Positions 22,942 to 33,861 of a stretch of DNA of 64,000 nucleotides are shown piece by piece. Both the position numbers and the translations under genes were made by a program. Where the stretch lies: the NCBI GenBank assembly GCA_038496445.1, contig JALMLS010000342.1, positions 124,001-188,000 of the forward strand, given 5' to 3'. The notes under the pieces are model-generated. The model was not told the origin of the DNA, did not search any database, and saw nothing but the letters and a program-made list of their open reading frames with translations. The DNA comes from Trichosphaerium sp. ATCC 40318. Lineage: Eukaryota; Discosea; Flabellinia; Trichosidae. Within the stretch, counting starts at the first letter, position 1; every line of letters starts with the position of its first letter.

Positions 22942-25283
22942 TTACTTAGCAAAATATGCTAAAAGGGAGTTTTTTACAGGTTTGTGTTTCTTATTGGCTA
23001 CCATACTATTATTTTCTAATGATCTCTTGCGCTTCTTTGAGCTTCCTTTAGATACAGATACAGATTGAAGATTACCTTCATTATTTTGAACCTCTTCTAC
23101 AACAAGTAGTTAGCAACAAAGACGTTTATAACTTAGAAAGCTCGAGTTGGAACGTACTTAAGACTTTTGTTGGAGACGGTTTCACTATTGTTCCTGATTC
23201 CATAAGCTGTGTATCTTGTGTTCCCGACAAAATAGGCTCTCCTTCAGTACAAGGCTTGGTAATGACACAAGAATTACTTAACAGCGCTGAAAAAACCGAG
23301 CATTAGTAAAAACACGTGCGCAATGCAACAAAAAAAATATGCTTGGTTTTCTTCAAAATGATAACTTACGTTCTATCGATGCTACCATTTGGATTGGTAC
23401 TTCTATGAACGTGTAAGACAATACAAGTTTGTAGGGTTTTTTTCTGAAAAAAAGTAATTCGTACTTGATAGAGGTGCTTGTGTTGGCGGTGAAGAAGGTT
23501 GTATAACTTCTAAGCTAGGTCCAATATCAAGAGCGATTTCATCTGAAATTTCTTCCAAGATGTCTCCAAAAATATCAGGTGTTGGTATAAGTATTGGATT
23601 AGGTAAGTTAGGTAAACTAAGCAGATTGTTGCCTCCTTGTATCGATTCTTGCGAAGAAGAGGACGCCTCTACATTTAATACTTCTACTTGTGGCTCTTGT
23701 TCTTCGTCTTCTTCTTGTGGTTTTGCTTCACTTACGTCTTTAGGTAATGAAGGAGTATCACTCGTAGTATCCTTTGCTTCTGAAGGAATAGCTTCTGTTG
23801 TGGCTTCTTGAGTTTCTTCATCTTTGTGTGTTGTTTTCTCTTTCTTCTCTTCTTCAGCAGGGCCTGCAACGCTGACGCAATCAGAGGAAGATGATTGTGT
23901 TTTGTCGTCCTTGTTGTTATCTAGTTTCTTGTCGTCTTTCTTTGAGTTCTTGAAGTAGTCGAACATTGGAAAGTACGTCACATTTGGATCCATAATCAAT
24001 CCTTTTCCTTTTTTCATTTTAACTCTCAACTCCTTCTTTGCCTTCTTTTCCGCTTTTTCAGCTTCTATCTCCTCCTTACTTCTCCTTTTACGTTTTGGTG
24101 CTATTCTCGGTGTTAATACAACGATAATATAACTATAAACTTACCTAAAGGTAAACCTCCATTGAGTTGTACTTTGTAATCGACACGTGACACGCGTTCT
24201 GATTTATTATAAAAATCCACTGTATTTTCTCCCGCCCAGGCCTTCTCCAAAGACATAAGTTGTTGTCTATACATAGTTAACTGGCTGTAAAACAGTTGGC
24301 GATATACATACCTAAACCCACGGTTTACAGCTGTCTCATAAGGTATTTTTTCGTTAACATGGTCCCAACTTTTTTTAAGCGTCCATTCTTTGTATTTCAT
24401 CAAGTAGGCGATTGTGAGTGTCACAGACCTACTCTTCCCTGACAGTTTTGTTAAATGAGTTTAAACGTAACGCCACACCTTCTCTACAATGTATCATAAC
24501 ACTATCACCATTAGATACAGAGTTGTGTACGAATTCAAGCGCAGGCGGTATCAGTGGTTCTAAATCTAACCGACAAATATTACAAAAAAATGTAAACAAC
24601 AAGGAGTACATACCGACGTTTGGGTCATCAGGTACTTCTATGCGATGATAAACAAAAGGAGTTTCTCCCTATTGATTGAGTTAAGCATAAAACAAAATCA
24701 TGATGTTCACGTGACTAATAGACAAAAACGATAGCGTACCTCATAGTAATTTCGAACTTTATCTGTGACATTTAGTATGCGGTGGCATTTATTCTCTGTC
24801 AACCAATGCCAATTTTGAGCTGATAGCCTTGTGCCTAACATTGTTAGACTGACACGCGATCTAAAGGATGATCTATTTCAAATAACAATCAAAAACAGTG
24901 CTGTTACCAACGTAAATGTTTGGTATGATCTCTATGCCTTCTCCTTTACTCGCTGCCGCTTGCTATTGATGATAAGGGATTTGTGATTTCGGTGTTGGCG
25001 TACGCTTCTTTTTGTGTTGTTTTCTTTAATCTCTTCTATTTTACGGCGTCTACGCATCTTTCTCTCTGCTATCTTACGCTTTCGTTCGATTTCAACAGCC
25101 TAGGGCGTCAATTACTCCATTATAGATACAAACAGCTATAAATGATCTAGATACCTCCTTTCGCTTGCGTTCTTCCTCATCAAGCTTCGCCTGGCGCTCT
25201 GCGCGTTGTTTTTCGAATAAATACGCAAAATTGCGCTGTGGATTTTCTGCGTTCTTGTAGAACTTTGTAATACAACTTTGCAT
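22942..25283 (-). CDS. Dual-specificity protein phosphatase with charged tails and C-terminal PIP-like motif
   Basis: The N-terminus (MQSCITKFYKNAENPQRNF) leads into a basic coiled coil (ERKRKIAERKMRRRRKIEEI). The phosphatase domain follows: IIPNIYVG, LSAQNWHWLTENKCHRILN, YHRIEVPDDPNVDLEPLIP, and the catalytic loop IHCREGVSRSVTLTIAYLMK, matching HCxxGxxRS with the cysteine intact, although an intron splits it. The aspartate of VPDD is in the position expected for the general acid. After SWDHVNEK and a unique helical part comes a long acidic, serine-rich tail, then a nuclear-type basic cluster (KKRKRSLENN) and the C-terminus KPVKNSLLAYFAK. The last residues fit the hydrophobic part of a PCNA-interacting peptide (LxxYF) with lysine in place of glutamine. 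About nine exons. A nuclear phosphatase is likely; the substrate is unknown. Confidence 0.8.
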
Positions 25284-25757
25284 TGATTTACTAAGTAACG
25301 GTTATAAAAATTATTGTGATTTGGGACTTTGGCTGACGGTAGAAATGCACTTTTGACTTGTTATATCTTGTATTACAATAGCTTGTATGCATCGCGTAGA
25401 GCTATGCTGTGACATGGTTAAAAGTTCGTTTGTGTTGCTTTTAAGCCAGCTCTTTTTGATGTACTAAAAAAATGCTATTTTACTATTGTCACGATAGAGG
25501 GTTGCGTTATCTTCCATAACCAACCATTTATTAATATGACCAAATCAACTAACGCCAGAAAATTGACTTTTTTCACACGCCAAAAGAAGAATTTTGGTAA
25601 CTCGTTATCGTATACTTTGGCGAAGTATTGACGTATTACTTTTTGTTTTTGCGAGTTTGTACGTGTGCCCACAGTATCAATAAACAAATTCTAACCATTT
25701 TCTTGGTCGTTTATTATGTTACACTCGTCTTTTAGATAATTCGATTTCGTTTTAAAA
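25284..25757. other. Intergenic region with one uncertain 70-codon ORF
   Basis: Contains a minus-strand ORF at 25475-25687 (begins MFIDTVGTRTNSQKQ) with no recognised domain and no convincing splice link to the ATG-led gene just upstream, which ends at its own TAA at 25758. I treat it as unassigned. Confidence 0.3.
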
Positions 25758-26243
25758 TTACATATTAGTCATACAGCTGTTGAGCAATGATAGCTGGTCT
25801 GCTATTGTTTCCGCTGTGTACGTCCTGTTTTGCCATGGACCTCCACCTTGTAGCCAAGTTACGTGGTCCTCAAATCGCTCGTCAGTAGTAGGATCTACTA
25901 CCTCACCGTTCTCGTGAATGACTACGCCAAAGCGAGTGCTCTTTTTCTTTTCGTTCGAAAGTTGCACATAGCTTTGGTTAGCTTGATACATAAAACCTCG
26001 CTGACCTCCTCTGGTTGTATTATCTATCACTTCTGTACAATAGACTGATATTTGGAAGGAACCGAAATACAACGGGTGATAAAACGTTATAACTGTGCCT
26101 CGTTCGATACATCTGCGCGTGTTGTGTTAGTACGTTAATAACCGCTTGAGTTTTCGTTACCTTTGGCACTCAACGCGGAGCGTTTTTGTAGTGTATTGGA
26201 GTTGTGCGTGGTTAGAAAGGTTACAGCTTCGTGCGGCTCTCAT
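25758..26243 (-). CDS. Hypothetical protein, two exons
   Basis: Starts MRAARSCNLSNHAQLQY. An intron of the GTAACG...CGCAG type (about 26114-26160) joins KTLRVECQR to CIERGTVITFYHPLY. The second exon continues FGSFQISVYCTEVID, GGQRGFMYQANQSYVQL, RFGVVIHENGEVVDPTTDER, and ends LSLLNSCMTNM. About 145 residues with even composition and several aromatic and glycine residues, so it looks folded. No signal peptide or membrane helix. I do not recognise the family. The splice join and the stable 104-codon frame support a real gene. Confidence 0.5.
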
Positions 26244-26882
26244 GTTGCGTAGTGTGTTTGATTGAAACTGTTATGATTTTTTTGAAAGTTTATTTTTGCA
26301 TTCCGTTAGTACAAAATAAGAAATAACCTATTTTTTTTGTTACTAGTATCGGGGCACAGAGGAAAATAGACGATATCTGTGTATAAATATATTGTGCACA
26401 CACTCCGACTGTTATTGTGATAGATTGAAAAGTGCTATGAATAGCAGAAACTAGAGTTTTTGGTCTTTTTTGAAAGTAAACAAAAAAACCGTTTATATCT
26501 CACGTGTGTTAAAAAGCTATCTTGTGTAATGGCGCTAGTGTATTTGTGTTCTATTCAATTTATCACGTCACAAAAATATCCGATGATGATAAGCTTTTTT
26601 TAGGTGAGCTGCGCCAAAAGGCGCGAAATATTTGCGCGTGGATATCACGTATGAACTGAAATTTAAGAACGAAAATTCAGAGCAAATTGATTGGTAAATT
26701 TGCTAACAAAACGGTACAAATTAAATTGGTCGGAAAGTTTTGCGAACCTCATAAACGTCGTTGTTTTTTTTTAGTCAAACTTTGGAATTGCCTAAACAAT
26801 GCGTTTAAATAATAATAAGTGCATACTGCCGTAGCGTTACCGTCAGACTGCTATATTTCGCATTTTTACCTCAGAACTGGAA
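26244..26882. other. Divergent promoter region
   Basis: About 640 AT-rich bases between the minus-strand hypothetical gene and the WDR92-like gene. Several T runs, and a CACGTG near 26500. No gene recognised. Confidence 0.4.
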
Positions 26883-28226
26883 ATGAAAACCGTTCCTGTT
26901 GGAAAGCGATACGTTACCTCACCTGTGTTTGGGTTGTCAACGTTTGGGCGTTTTGTGGCGACAGTAGGTACTTTGAGTTTGTGTTATGTTTGTTTTGTCA
27001 ATATCTCGTAGGAAGGCGTGGAAGGGACCGTGGCGTTATAGAAGTAGCGAAATTAGGGAGTAACGATGATCCGTACGCAAGTAAAACGTTAACACAGCCA
27101 ATCTAACCGTAATCTAAGCCAAAGTACGTGGGGTAGCCCATTGGGCTTATTCATTAAATGGCAGCAGGTACATAAGCAAATTTGCGCACTACAACAATTA
27201 ACTCAACAAAAGGAACACAGTACAGGTGTAAAAGCCATTGCTTGGGGTGGAGACGCATTATGGATAGTGGGAGGAGATTTTGACGGGAGAATAACCCTTT
27301 ACAACACTGACAGGTAATGTGTCATTTTGTTTTCCATTTTTGATGAAATTCTCAGTTCGTACTCCATCTCTTCAGTGCAAGGTACTGAAGCTGTAATCCA
27401 CCAAGTTGTAACAAAAAATGCACCATCACCTGCTGTACTATCATGTTGCTCGTCAGGTGGAGAGATAGCGTTGTGGGATATCCGCCAACTAAAAAATGCT
27501 ACTGTGTCCATTACTTGCAGCAAGAAAAACGTATGACACTTTTCATGACTTAGAAGGTCTCACGATAATTATAGGATAAACCTGATTGTTGGTCCTCTTC
27601 GTTTGATTATAGTGGTAACTATGTGTCCGGAGGTTACTCTGACGGTTATATTCGTACGTTTGATTTGAGAAAAAACTCAATGGTTAGCGAAGTATTATTG
27701 GGAAAAGGTATACACAAGAAACTTACGTTTTCTGTTTCTCATTACGTTTTTAGGTGTCTGCTCTGTCGAGTATGATAAATCAAATTCCTTACTTGCCACA
27801 ACACTAAATGGAGAATGTCACTTGTACAATAACACTGGCAGTGAGTATACACTCGAGAGTTCTTATCTCATAAATAATTAGAAACCAAAAGACATGACGT
27901 ATTACAGTCAAGCGATTCGACAATGTGGTGTGCGAAACAAAGTCCTACGCATCCCAATTTGTGTGCGGCTAGTGATCAGAATGGGATAATGTATTTTTAC
28001 AACAAGAAAGACAAGCTTAAGAAACTACACGAGATTTGTTTAAGTCCTACAAATATGCCCATCACAACTTTTGATTGGTTCGCTGATTGCCCTGGTAAAC
28101 GATTCTCCTTTAATTCTCTTTATTGCTATCGCTAAATAATGACTAGGTTTGATGGTTTACACCCCCATGGATCAGACAATAGGACTACTAGCATTAACGA
28201 ATATAAATGGAATAAAAACAATTTGA
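26883..28226 (+). CDS. WD-repeat protein, WDR92/DNAAF10-like dynein assembly factor
   Basis: WD40 propeller whose blade wording follows WDR92 (Monad/DNAAF10), a co-chaperone of the R2TP complex needed to assemble axonemal dynein arms in the cytoplasm. The N-terminus (MKTVPVGKRYVTSPVFGLS) and RFVATGRRGRDRGVIEVA match the WDR92 'KFVTMGNxxRGTGVIQLYE' blade. It continues VKAIAWGG, IVGGDFDGRITLYN, GGEIALWDIRQ, DKPDCWSSSFDYSGNYVSGG, YSDGYIRTFDLRKN, GVCSVEYDKSNSLLATTL, TMWCAKQSPTHPNLCAA, ITTFDWFADCPGLMVYTPMD and QTIGLLALTNINGI. Seven introns of the GTACG/GTAAT/GTATA kind; two around 27078-27227 use GTACGC...GGGTAG and GTACAT...ACACAG. If correct, the organism makes motile cilia at some stage. The start is the first ATG in frame with the first blade. 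Confidence 0.75.
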
Positions 28227-28442
28227 TACGTTTGTGCGAAAACATTTTCGCTTAAAGTTGTTTTTTTGTGTTTGTTTTCAGTATTTTCTCGGAGAACTGA
28301 TTTACTTGCTATTCCAAGCTGTGTTTGTTACCTTATTGCAAGTTCTAAAAAACCTTTGTGTTGGTTACGTATCATTACAAGTACATACGTCATTTCTTCC
28401 TTCACCGAATGTGACCTATCATAAATACACAATTAATACAGA
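28227..28442. other. Intergenic, no feature seen
   Basis: About 215 bases between two plus-strand genes. No motif recognised; it presumably holds the promoter of the SLOG-DUF4326 gene. Confidence 0.4.
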
Positions 28443-29791
28443 ATGAGCAACTACAGGCAGGGTACGCCTCAAATTAATAGCCACGTCTAATGCGTGCTAC
28501 AGGTCGCAGGAACAATCGTTCAAATTACAGGGGTGGTGGTAAAAGGGGTGGCGGCGGTGGTAGACCTGCAAGGGATGCAAGTTGGGCTCCACAGCAGCCA
28601 ACACGCGATTTAAAATTTAAGGTACCAGGAGGAGCTTACAAAGGTACGAAATAGCTAACATACGCATATTTTGACGTATTTAGGCTTGCAATATATAATT
28701 TCTGGTGGTGCAGGCGTAACAGAGTTAAAAGCTCTTGAAATCGCTCGGAAATGTGGTATCAACACTCGGTACACCCACTTAAATCGCATCCTATTTTTAC
28801 TTTTGTTTAGTGGCAACGCATACAGCGGAGTTAGCCAAGACACGCTTCGCAAGTACAAAATAAGCAGTCAAAAATACGATAATGCCGATATTTATCAGCT
28901 GGTACTGTTTCGTCTTGATTTCCTACAACTTTATTTGTTGACAGCTTTTTTGTACAGAACATTGAGGAATCACAAGCTGTTATTATTCTAAAAACAGTGG
29001 CCAAGCCACATGGAGGTATTAGCAAGACTATATCGTACTGTGACTCTCGTGATTGGCAAACTTATGCCACAGAGGTATAGTTTATTTTCTAGCAATCATT
29101 CATCACTTGTTATTAACTAAAAGAGTAAAGGTAACAAAGTCCTTTGAAATGCATAATCATAGACACTTATTTGTGGCTTCAACTGACGTTGATATTGATA
29201 CGCAAGTCAAAAACTTGCAACGATTTATCCTCGACAACCACATCAAGTAAGACCTAATTAAAATGTATTTTCAAAAGTACTTACTAATGCGCAAAAAGGG
29301 TTGCATATGTCACCGGCTTATCTAGTGCTGCTGAAGCAGAACAACTTTTACAACCAGTATTCTCGCACTGTAGTATGAAAGCACGTCCTGAAGTACCAAA
29401 AACAGTAAAGAATCCACTAAAGGATCATCACCCAAGTCGTCAACTTGTAAAACACTCCAGGAAACAGCAATTCGATGTTTACATTGGTAGACCATCTTTC
29501 TGGGGCATGTGAAGTTACTCTTTTATAAGACTCAATGAAAGCTGACGTTTAGCTTTAGGTAATCCTTTCAAAGTTGGCAAAGACAAGGATGGAGATAGGC
29601 ATGAAGTAACGACAAAATATGACGAATGGCTTTGTGCTCAACCAGACTTATGTGCAAGAGCAAGGCGTGAGCTTAAAGGAAAACGAATTGCTTGTTGGTG
29701 TCATCCACTTAAATGTCATGGAGAAGTTCTAGCTCGTGTAGCAAATACAGAAGGTGACCCAAAAATGCCAGCAGATCGTAGTTGGTTGTAA
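28443..29791 (+). CDS. Fusion of cpYpsA/SLOG-type nucleotide-binding domain and DUF4326
   Basis: Starts MSNYRQ, then a glycine/arginine-rich leader (GRRNNRSNYRGGGKRGGGG) that could bind RNA. The first domain has YIISGGAGVTELKALEIARK, the phosphate-binding GGxxG turn, then ESQAVIILKTVAKPHGGIS and QVKNLQRFILDNHIKVAYVT. This is the layout of the circularly permuted YpsA branch of the SLOG superfamily (annotated 'putative molybdenum carrier' in bacteria). The second domain is DUF4326: DVYIGRPSFWGNPFKVGKD, then KYDEWLCAQPDLCARARREL and KGKRIACWCHPLKCHGEVLA. The cysteine/histidine cluster CWCHPLKCHG is its hallmark. Six introns, mostly GTACG. SLOG proteins bind or cleave nucleotides, and DUF4326 is common in bacteria and phages, so a nucleotide-processing role is inferred. 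Transfer from bacteria is possible. Confidence 0.8.
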
Positions 29792-29862
29792 TTTAATTTG
29801 AAGAAGAGTATAATACAATTTTTATTTACAAAGGGGTTTCAAGTGTTAATAAAACTCACTAT
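29792..29862. other. Convergent 3' gap
   Basis: Seventy bases between two convergent genes; room only for 3' ends and polyadenylation signals. Confidence 0.4.
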
Positions 29863-30918
29863 TCAAAATGCTACTGTAGCCCATTGTGGATCACTTTTTT
29901 TTGTTTGGCCTACTTGTCCTTCTCGAGATTTTTGTTCGCTTTGTGTGAGCATTGCTCTGATTTCTGAGAAGTCTAGCCGTGCTGATAAGTCAAATTTAGG
30001 TGCTGGCTTAGGAGGTGCTGTCTCAAAAGTGATTGCTTGTATACCACCTGATTGTGATGCAATTTGGTTCTCAAGAAGTTGACGCATTAGACATAACATC
30101 TCTGCTTGTTGCTTCTCAACCCTGGAAATAGCATCTAGAACTGTTGAAGCCTTTGGTGCTGCTACACGTGGTTTCCTATGAAACAAACAATAAGAGAATT
30201 GATCCATGGTTTTTAAAAGAGAAAAGTAATGTCAGCGTACTTTTTAGCAGCTGAGCTTTGACTTGTATTTTTTCTCTTCTTTGAAGGTTTAGAAATAACC
30301 TAGCATTGATTATTATTTTTGGTGGTTTAATACACGGTGTAGGACACGTGGGTGGTAGATCACTAAATTCTTACCTTAATTGGTTCTGAATACGTCTCCA
30401 AACGTGGGAACATACTGTCTTTATCATCCCATACCATTATTTTAACTCTGAAGAACGCTTCCTCGTGATGTGATGATAATACTTTAATTTTGATGCTCAG
30501 ATCTAATTGTTCACCATCTGACATCTAAAAACAGCGTTAGAGCTAAACGAGATAAATGTTTCGGCTAAGGATAATTGAAACAGCGGAAATTTGGGAATAA
30601 TTGATGAATTCGTTTTGTTTTTGGGGTTTCTGAAAATACCTCTGATTTATAATCTAACGGCTCAGTCTTAACAAAAGGAACTTCTGTTTGCGTAGGAGTA
30701 TCGTATACGAGTTTGACAGCAAATGTAAGTGATACTAGGCTTGTAGGCGAGCAATCTCTTAAACAAACACTTATATGGAAAGGAGAGTTCTTAACTACTA
30801 CATTGACAAGTTTTGTTTGATTTGAGCGAACTTCACGTGTCTGTGTAAGCGCTGTTTGTCTCGTTATTTCAAGTCTGGCTTTATGGTGAGCTATTGCGAA
30901 GTTTAATATCTCGTCCAT
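29863..30918 (-). CDS. Putative nuclear factor: beta-rich domain, NLS and coiled coil
   Basis: Starts MDEILNFAIAHHKARLEI. The first 180 residues are beta-rich and read like an immunoglobulin or Rel-type sandwich: HISVCLRDCSPTSLVSLTFA, KLVYDTPTQTEVPF, then across an intron LDLSIKIKVLSSHHEEAFFR, VKIMVWDDKDSMFPRLETYS and EPIKVISKPSKKRK. A short 'S-x-PI-x-V-x-SKP' followed by KKRK is seen at the end of DNA-binding sandwiches in some protist transcription factors; I cannot name a family. It continues VLDAISRVEKQQAEMLCLMR (a short coiled coil) and an unstructured C-terminus. Introns are GTATT and GTAAG type. Nuclear location is supported by the basic cluster; DNA binding is inference. Confidence 0.5.
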
Positions 30919-31336
30919 TGTTGTTTAGAGGTTGTTGTTAGTGATTTATACAATCGTCTACAGAATTCCACAAAGCCTTTTTTTGCCGTAGAAAGGTGTT
31001 GTGACATTTCCAAATGTGAAAAATCCCAAGGCCCCACAGTTATCTCGTTAGTGTTTTCAAGCGTAGTACAATCTTTTCGGGTATTTATTTTACCGACGGA
31101 TGAACTCTTACTGGTTTTTGATATTTTAAACCAGCCTTGTTTCTGTTAACCACATTGCTTCAACAGAGGCTACTAACCTATTTCCTATATTTTTTTTACT
31201 CACCGGACGGAGTAGAAGTCTTTTTGGGGCATTGGGTAAACGAGCGTACATACAATCACTGAAAAATAGACAAAAAAAGTGGGATTGTGGGGTTTTATAC
31301 GGCATGCCATCTCACGTGATACCTGCTACAAGATGT
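30919..31336. other. Intergenic region, no gene seen
   Basis: About 420 bases upstream of the nuclear-factor gene and downstream of the DNase II gene (both minus). One CACGTG near 31314. No coding sequence recognised. Confidence 0.4.
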
Positions 31337-32986
31337 TTACACTAAGCAGGCGTCCTCCTCCACAATGATATTTGACAGCGTTTCCCATAAACCTCTATGG
31401 TTGAAACAGATACTTCCACCACCTCTTTTTCTTTGGCTGAAGGTACGATTGATATCGGCTGCACGAAACGCTGTTAATGGTTTTTTGTTCAATGTTACGC
31501 ACCCAAGCATGTCCACTCAGTACGCTGACCAAGAGCCCACTTAGAATGCTCGTTAGCGATCTTGTATTTAATTCCGTCAAAAGATAATGTGCGAATGTTC
31601 ATCTACATATTTTAGTATTTCTGTCTAAATACTCTTAAACCACATCACTTACGACGTTGTAGGCATATGTAGTTTCATTTCTTTGAGGTTTGGAAGGCTC
31701 AGTAATGTTTTGTCCTTTACAATCTTGGGACATACAAGTGTACTTACCGAACGATCCTCCACACCAACACAGTACTGACAAATCTATTTACGAGTCAATT
31801 TTTGATAAAACCAATACAAACTTACCATCGTTTAGTGTAGGTGCGATGTAGTCTTCGTATAGATCGCTGTGAGTGACTGCGTGCTTTGCAAACGCAACAA
31901 GAGAAGAACCTAATTGATCACGTTAATGGATTACTGTACTGTCAACTACGTGCCATCTCTAGATTTCAAGTCAAGCGAACCTTCGCCTTCGGAATAAACT
32001 GAACGTGATAATTTTTCGAATTCGGGATATTGCTCACCCAACGCTTTTGGTACCCATGTACCGTATATCCAGTAACTACTTAGTTAGTAAGATACCTTTA
32101 ACACTTTCTACTCACTGGTTAAATTGCATCAGTTTAGTTAGGTCATTGATTGACTCGGAGTTGAGATTGATGCAAAAGAAGTGCTGGCCAAAAAACACTT
32201 GCAAAACGATAAGAAAAAAGAAGAAAGAACAAGTAATACTTTGGTGTGGCCCGTAGAACCACTCAGAAGGTGCTTGAAAGCGATTTAAAGGGAAGCCAGG
32301 AGCCGAATGAGAGATCAAAAAACCACCTTCCTTGTCTACAGCGATCATTCCCTTTCCACTGGTTGTCAGTTGGTTTTCTAACGCATAAAAAACGAGTTCA
32401 ATAAATGTACCTTGGCATGTGCAACAGTGACTCCGTTATCGTCTGTATAGTGCGCTGTAGAATTACCATCTACAGCATCCTGTTCAGATGCAAATGTTTG
32501 ATCGTTCCAAATGATGTATGCTGTGTTGTTATCGGGATTTGTAGAACCCTTGACAAGTGTTAGGTTTGTCATCGTACATTTTATGTACTGTGAACAATCC
32601 AAGTTGCATGACAGTTTGGCTAAGTGCAGTGGTCTCTGTTATATCACCCCTAAGTGGTTCTTTCGTTGTTTCATCGACATACAGCGTAAGACGTCTACAA
32701 CATCTTTATAACTGATGACAATGGACTAGGTACCCTCGTTTCGTTCCTGCTACCCTTCCACCGCCTAGTTTAGACATGAACCACCACTCTAGAGTACAAA
32801 TTAGCTTTAAGATATTGCACAAGTTGCTCATCGAGCGTACCGACAGGCTCGCCATCTCTGTTTAGGCAGCCAACCTAAAACGATTAAATTAGCCAAGGAA
32901 GTATCTGCTTGCAAACATACGGAGGCGTTACAAACAGACAAAGTCACTGTCAACAATAAAAAGCATAGGTGCCAATGCGTGGACAT
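31337..32986 (-). CDS. Deoxyribonuclease II (acid DNase)
   Basis: Secreted or lysosomal endonuclease that digests engulfed DNA at low pH. A signal peptide is clear (MSTHWHLCFLLLTVTLSVCN). The mature start GCLNRDGEPVEWWFMSKLGG matches the family's 'G-x-PVDWFxxYKLP'. The first catalytic HxK motif is VAHAKGMIAVDKEGGFLISH and the second is NEHSKWALG, both intact. FAKHAVTHSDLYEDYIAPTL and DINRTFSQRKRGGGSICFNH near the C-terminus match the human enzyme's 'DMNRNQGEEQRGGGTLC'. Eight or more introns; the one before GMIAVDKEGG must end in AAG (about 32351) to keep the HxK motif. Cysteines at both ends suggest disulfides. Useful to an organism that eats bacteria. Confidence 0.88.
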
Positions 32987-33155
32987 GTTGGATTGTTTAC
33001 AAATAAGGCAAAGGTGACAAATTAGTACAGTATAAGCGCTGCTTTAAGGACGACTCTCAGTAACAAAAACAGCACTGTAATAACAGTACAAATTGTATGG
33101 TACAGATTTTTATTGGCTTTAAATAGTTGTAGTGCGTAGAGGTTCCAGAAAATGT
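32987..33155. other. Short intergenic gap
   Basis: About 170 AT-rich bases between two minus-strand genes. No feature seen. Confidence 0.4.
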
Positions 33156-33716
33156 CTAACTGTCAAGCACTTCAATTTTTGTCTTTTCATCTTTTTTCTT
33201 TTTTGTTGGTGATCCTAGCCCAAGTAGTATGTTCTCTCGTGTTACTTCCTTGGTCTCTTTCTCTTCTTTCTCACTTGCGTCGTCCTTTGTCAAAACGACT
33301 GACTAAACGACAAAATGTCAAAATAAAAGTGTCAAGTGTCACTTGGTTGGTACCATTGCGATTGTATCGCTTTCATCGTGGGTTTTTTCAATGTCAAACG
33401 CGTCAGCGCCTTTTTCTTTAATTTCTTTGTCCAGTTCTTCATTTGCCGATTTGAGCTTCGGTAGAAATTGCTGTAAGCGCGACAGTACTAATTACGTAAG
33501 AATGTTGATGGGTTTAAATAAAACGGCGCTCTCAAAGCATGAAAAGTCATGTACCGCTGCTAGCAGGTGGTTTCTTGATTTCAGGCTTTGTTTTAGGCTT
33601 TTTTGATACTACAAAAGGTTCATCTGTATTATTTATGAGTTTCACGCGTGCTATTATTGCTACGGACCAGGATTGGCTACTTCTAATATTTCGTGCTTTC
33701 TTTTAGGTGTTGACAT
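33156..33716 (-). CDS. NOPCHAP1 (C12orf45)-like small protein
   Basis: Short gene of about 120 residues. It begins MSTPKRKHEILEVANP, then after an intron (GTCCGT...ACAG) DEPFVVSKKPKTKPEIKKPP, then VLSRLQQFLPKLKSANEELD and KGADAFDIEKTHDESDTIA, and ends ILLGLGSPTKKKKDEKTKI. The central 'LxRLxxFLPxLxxANxEL...FDIE' signature is that of NOPCHAP1/C12orf45, which links the R2TP chaperone complex to NOP58 during box C/D snoRNP assembly. The match is short, so the call is moderate. A WDR92-like gene, another R2TP partner, lies 5 kb away; that is probably coincidence. The minus-strand start at 33716 is only about 145 bases from the SMC2 start, so the two may share a promoter. Confidence 0.6.
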
Positions 33717-33861
33717 GTCAATACTACAAATTTCCGAGCAAATACCTGTAAATACAACCAAGCACTGCTTGTTTTGCTCTTTGCACAGTTTGTGTTAAGT
33801 TGACTTAACGAAACATTTTCAAAACAAAAAAAAAGGAGGGAAACCAACAGCATGAAATAAT

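Noticed and set aside
25475-25687. 70-codon minus-strand ORF downstream of the two-exon hypothetical gene
   Set aside because: The upstream gene ends at its own TAA and no intron joins them; composition is not distinctive.
33640-33700. Apparent 17-base intron in the NOPCHAP1-like gene
   Set aside because: A 44-base intron with the same donor and a later CAG acceptor keeps the frame and gives a better protein.
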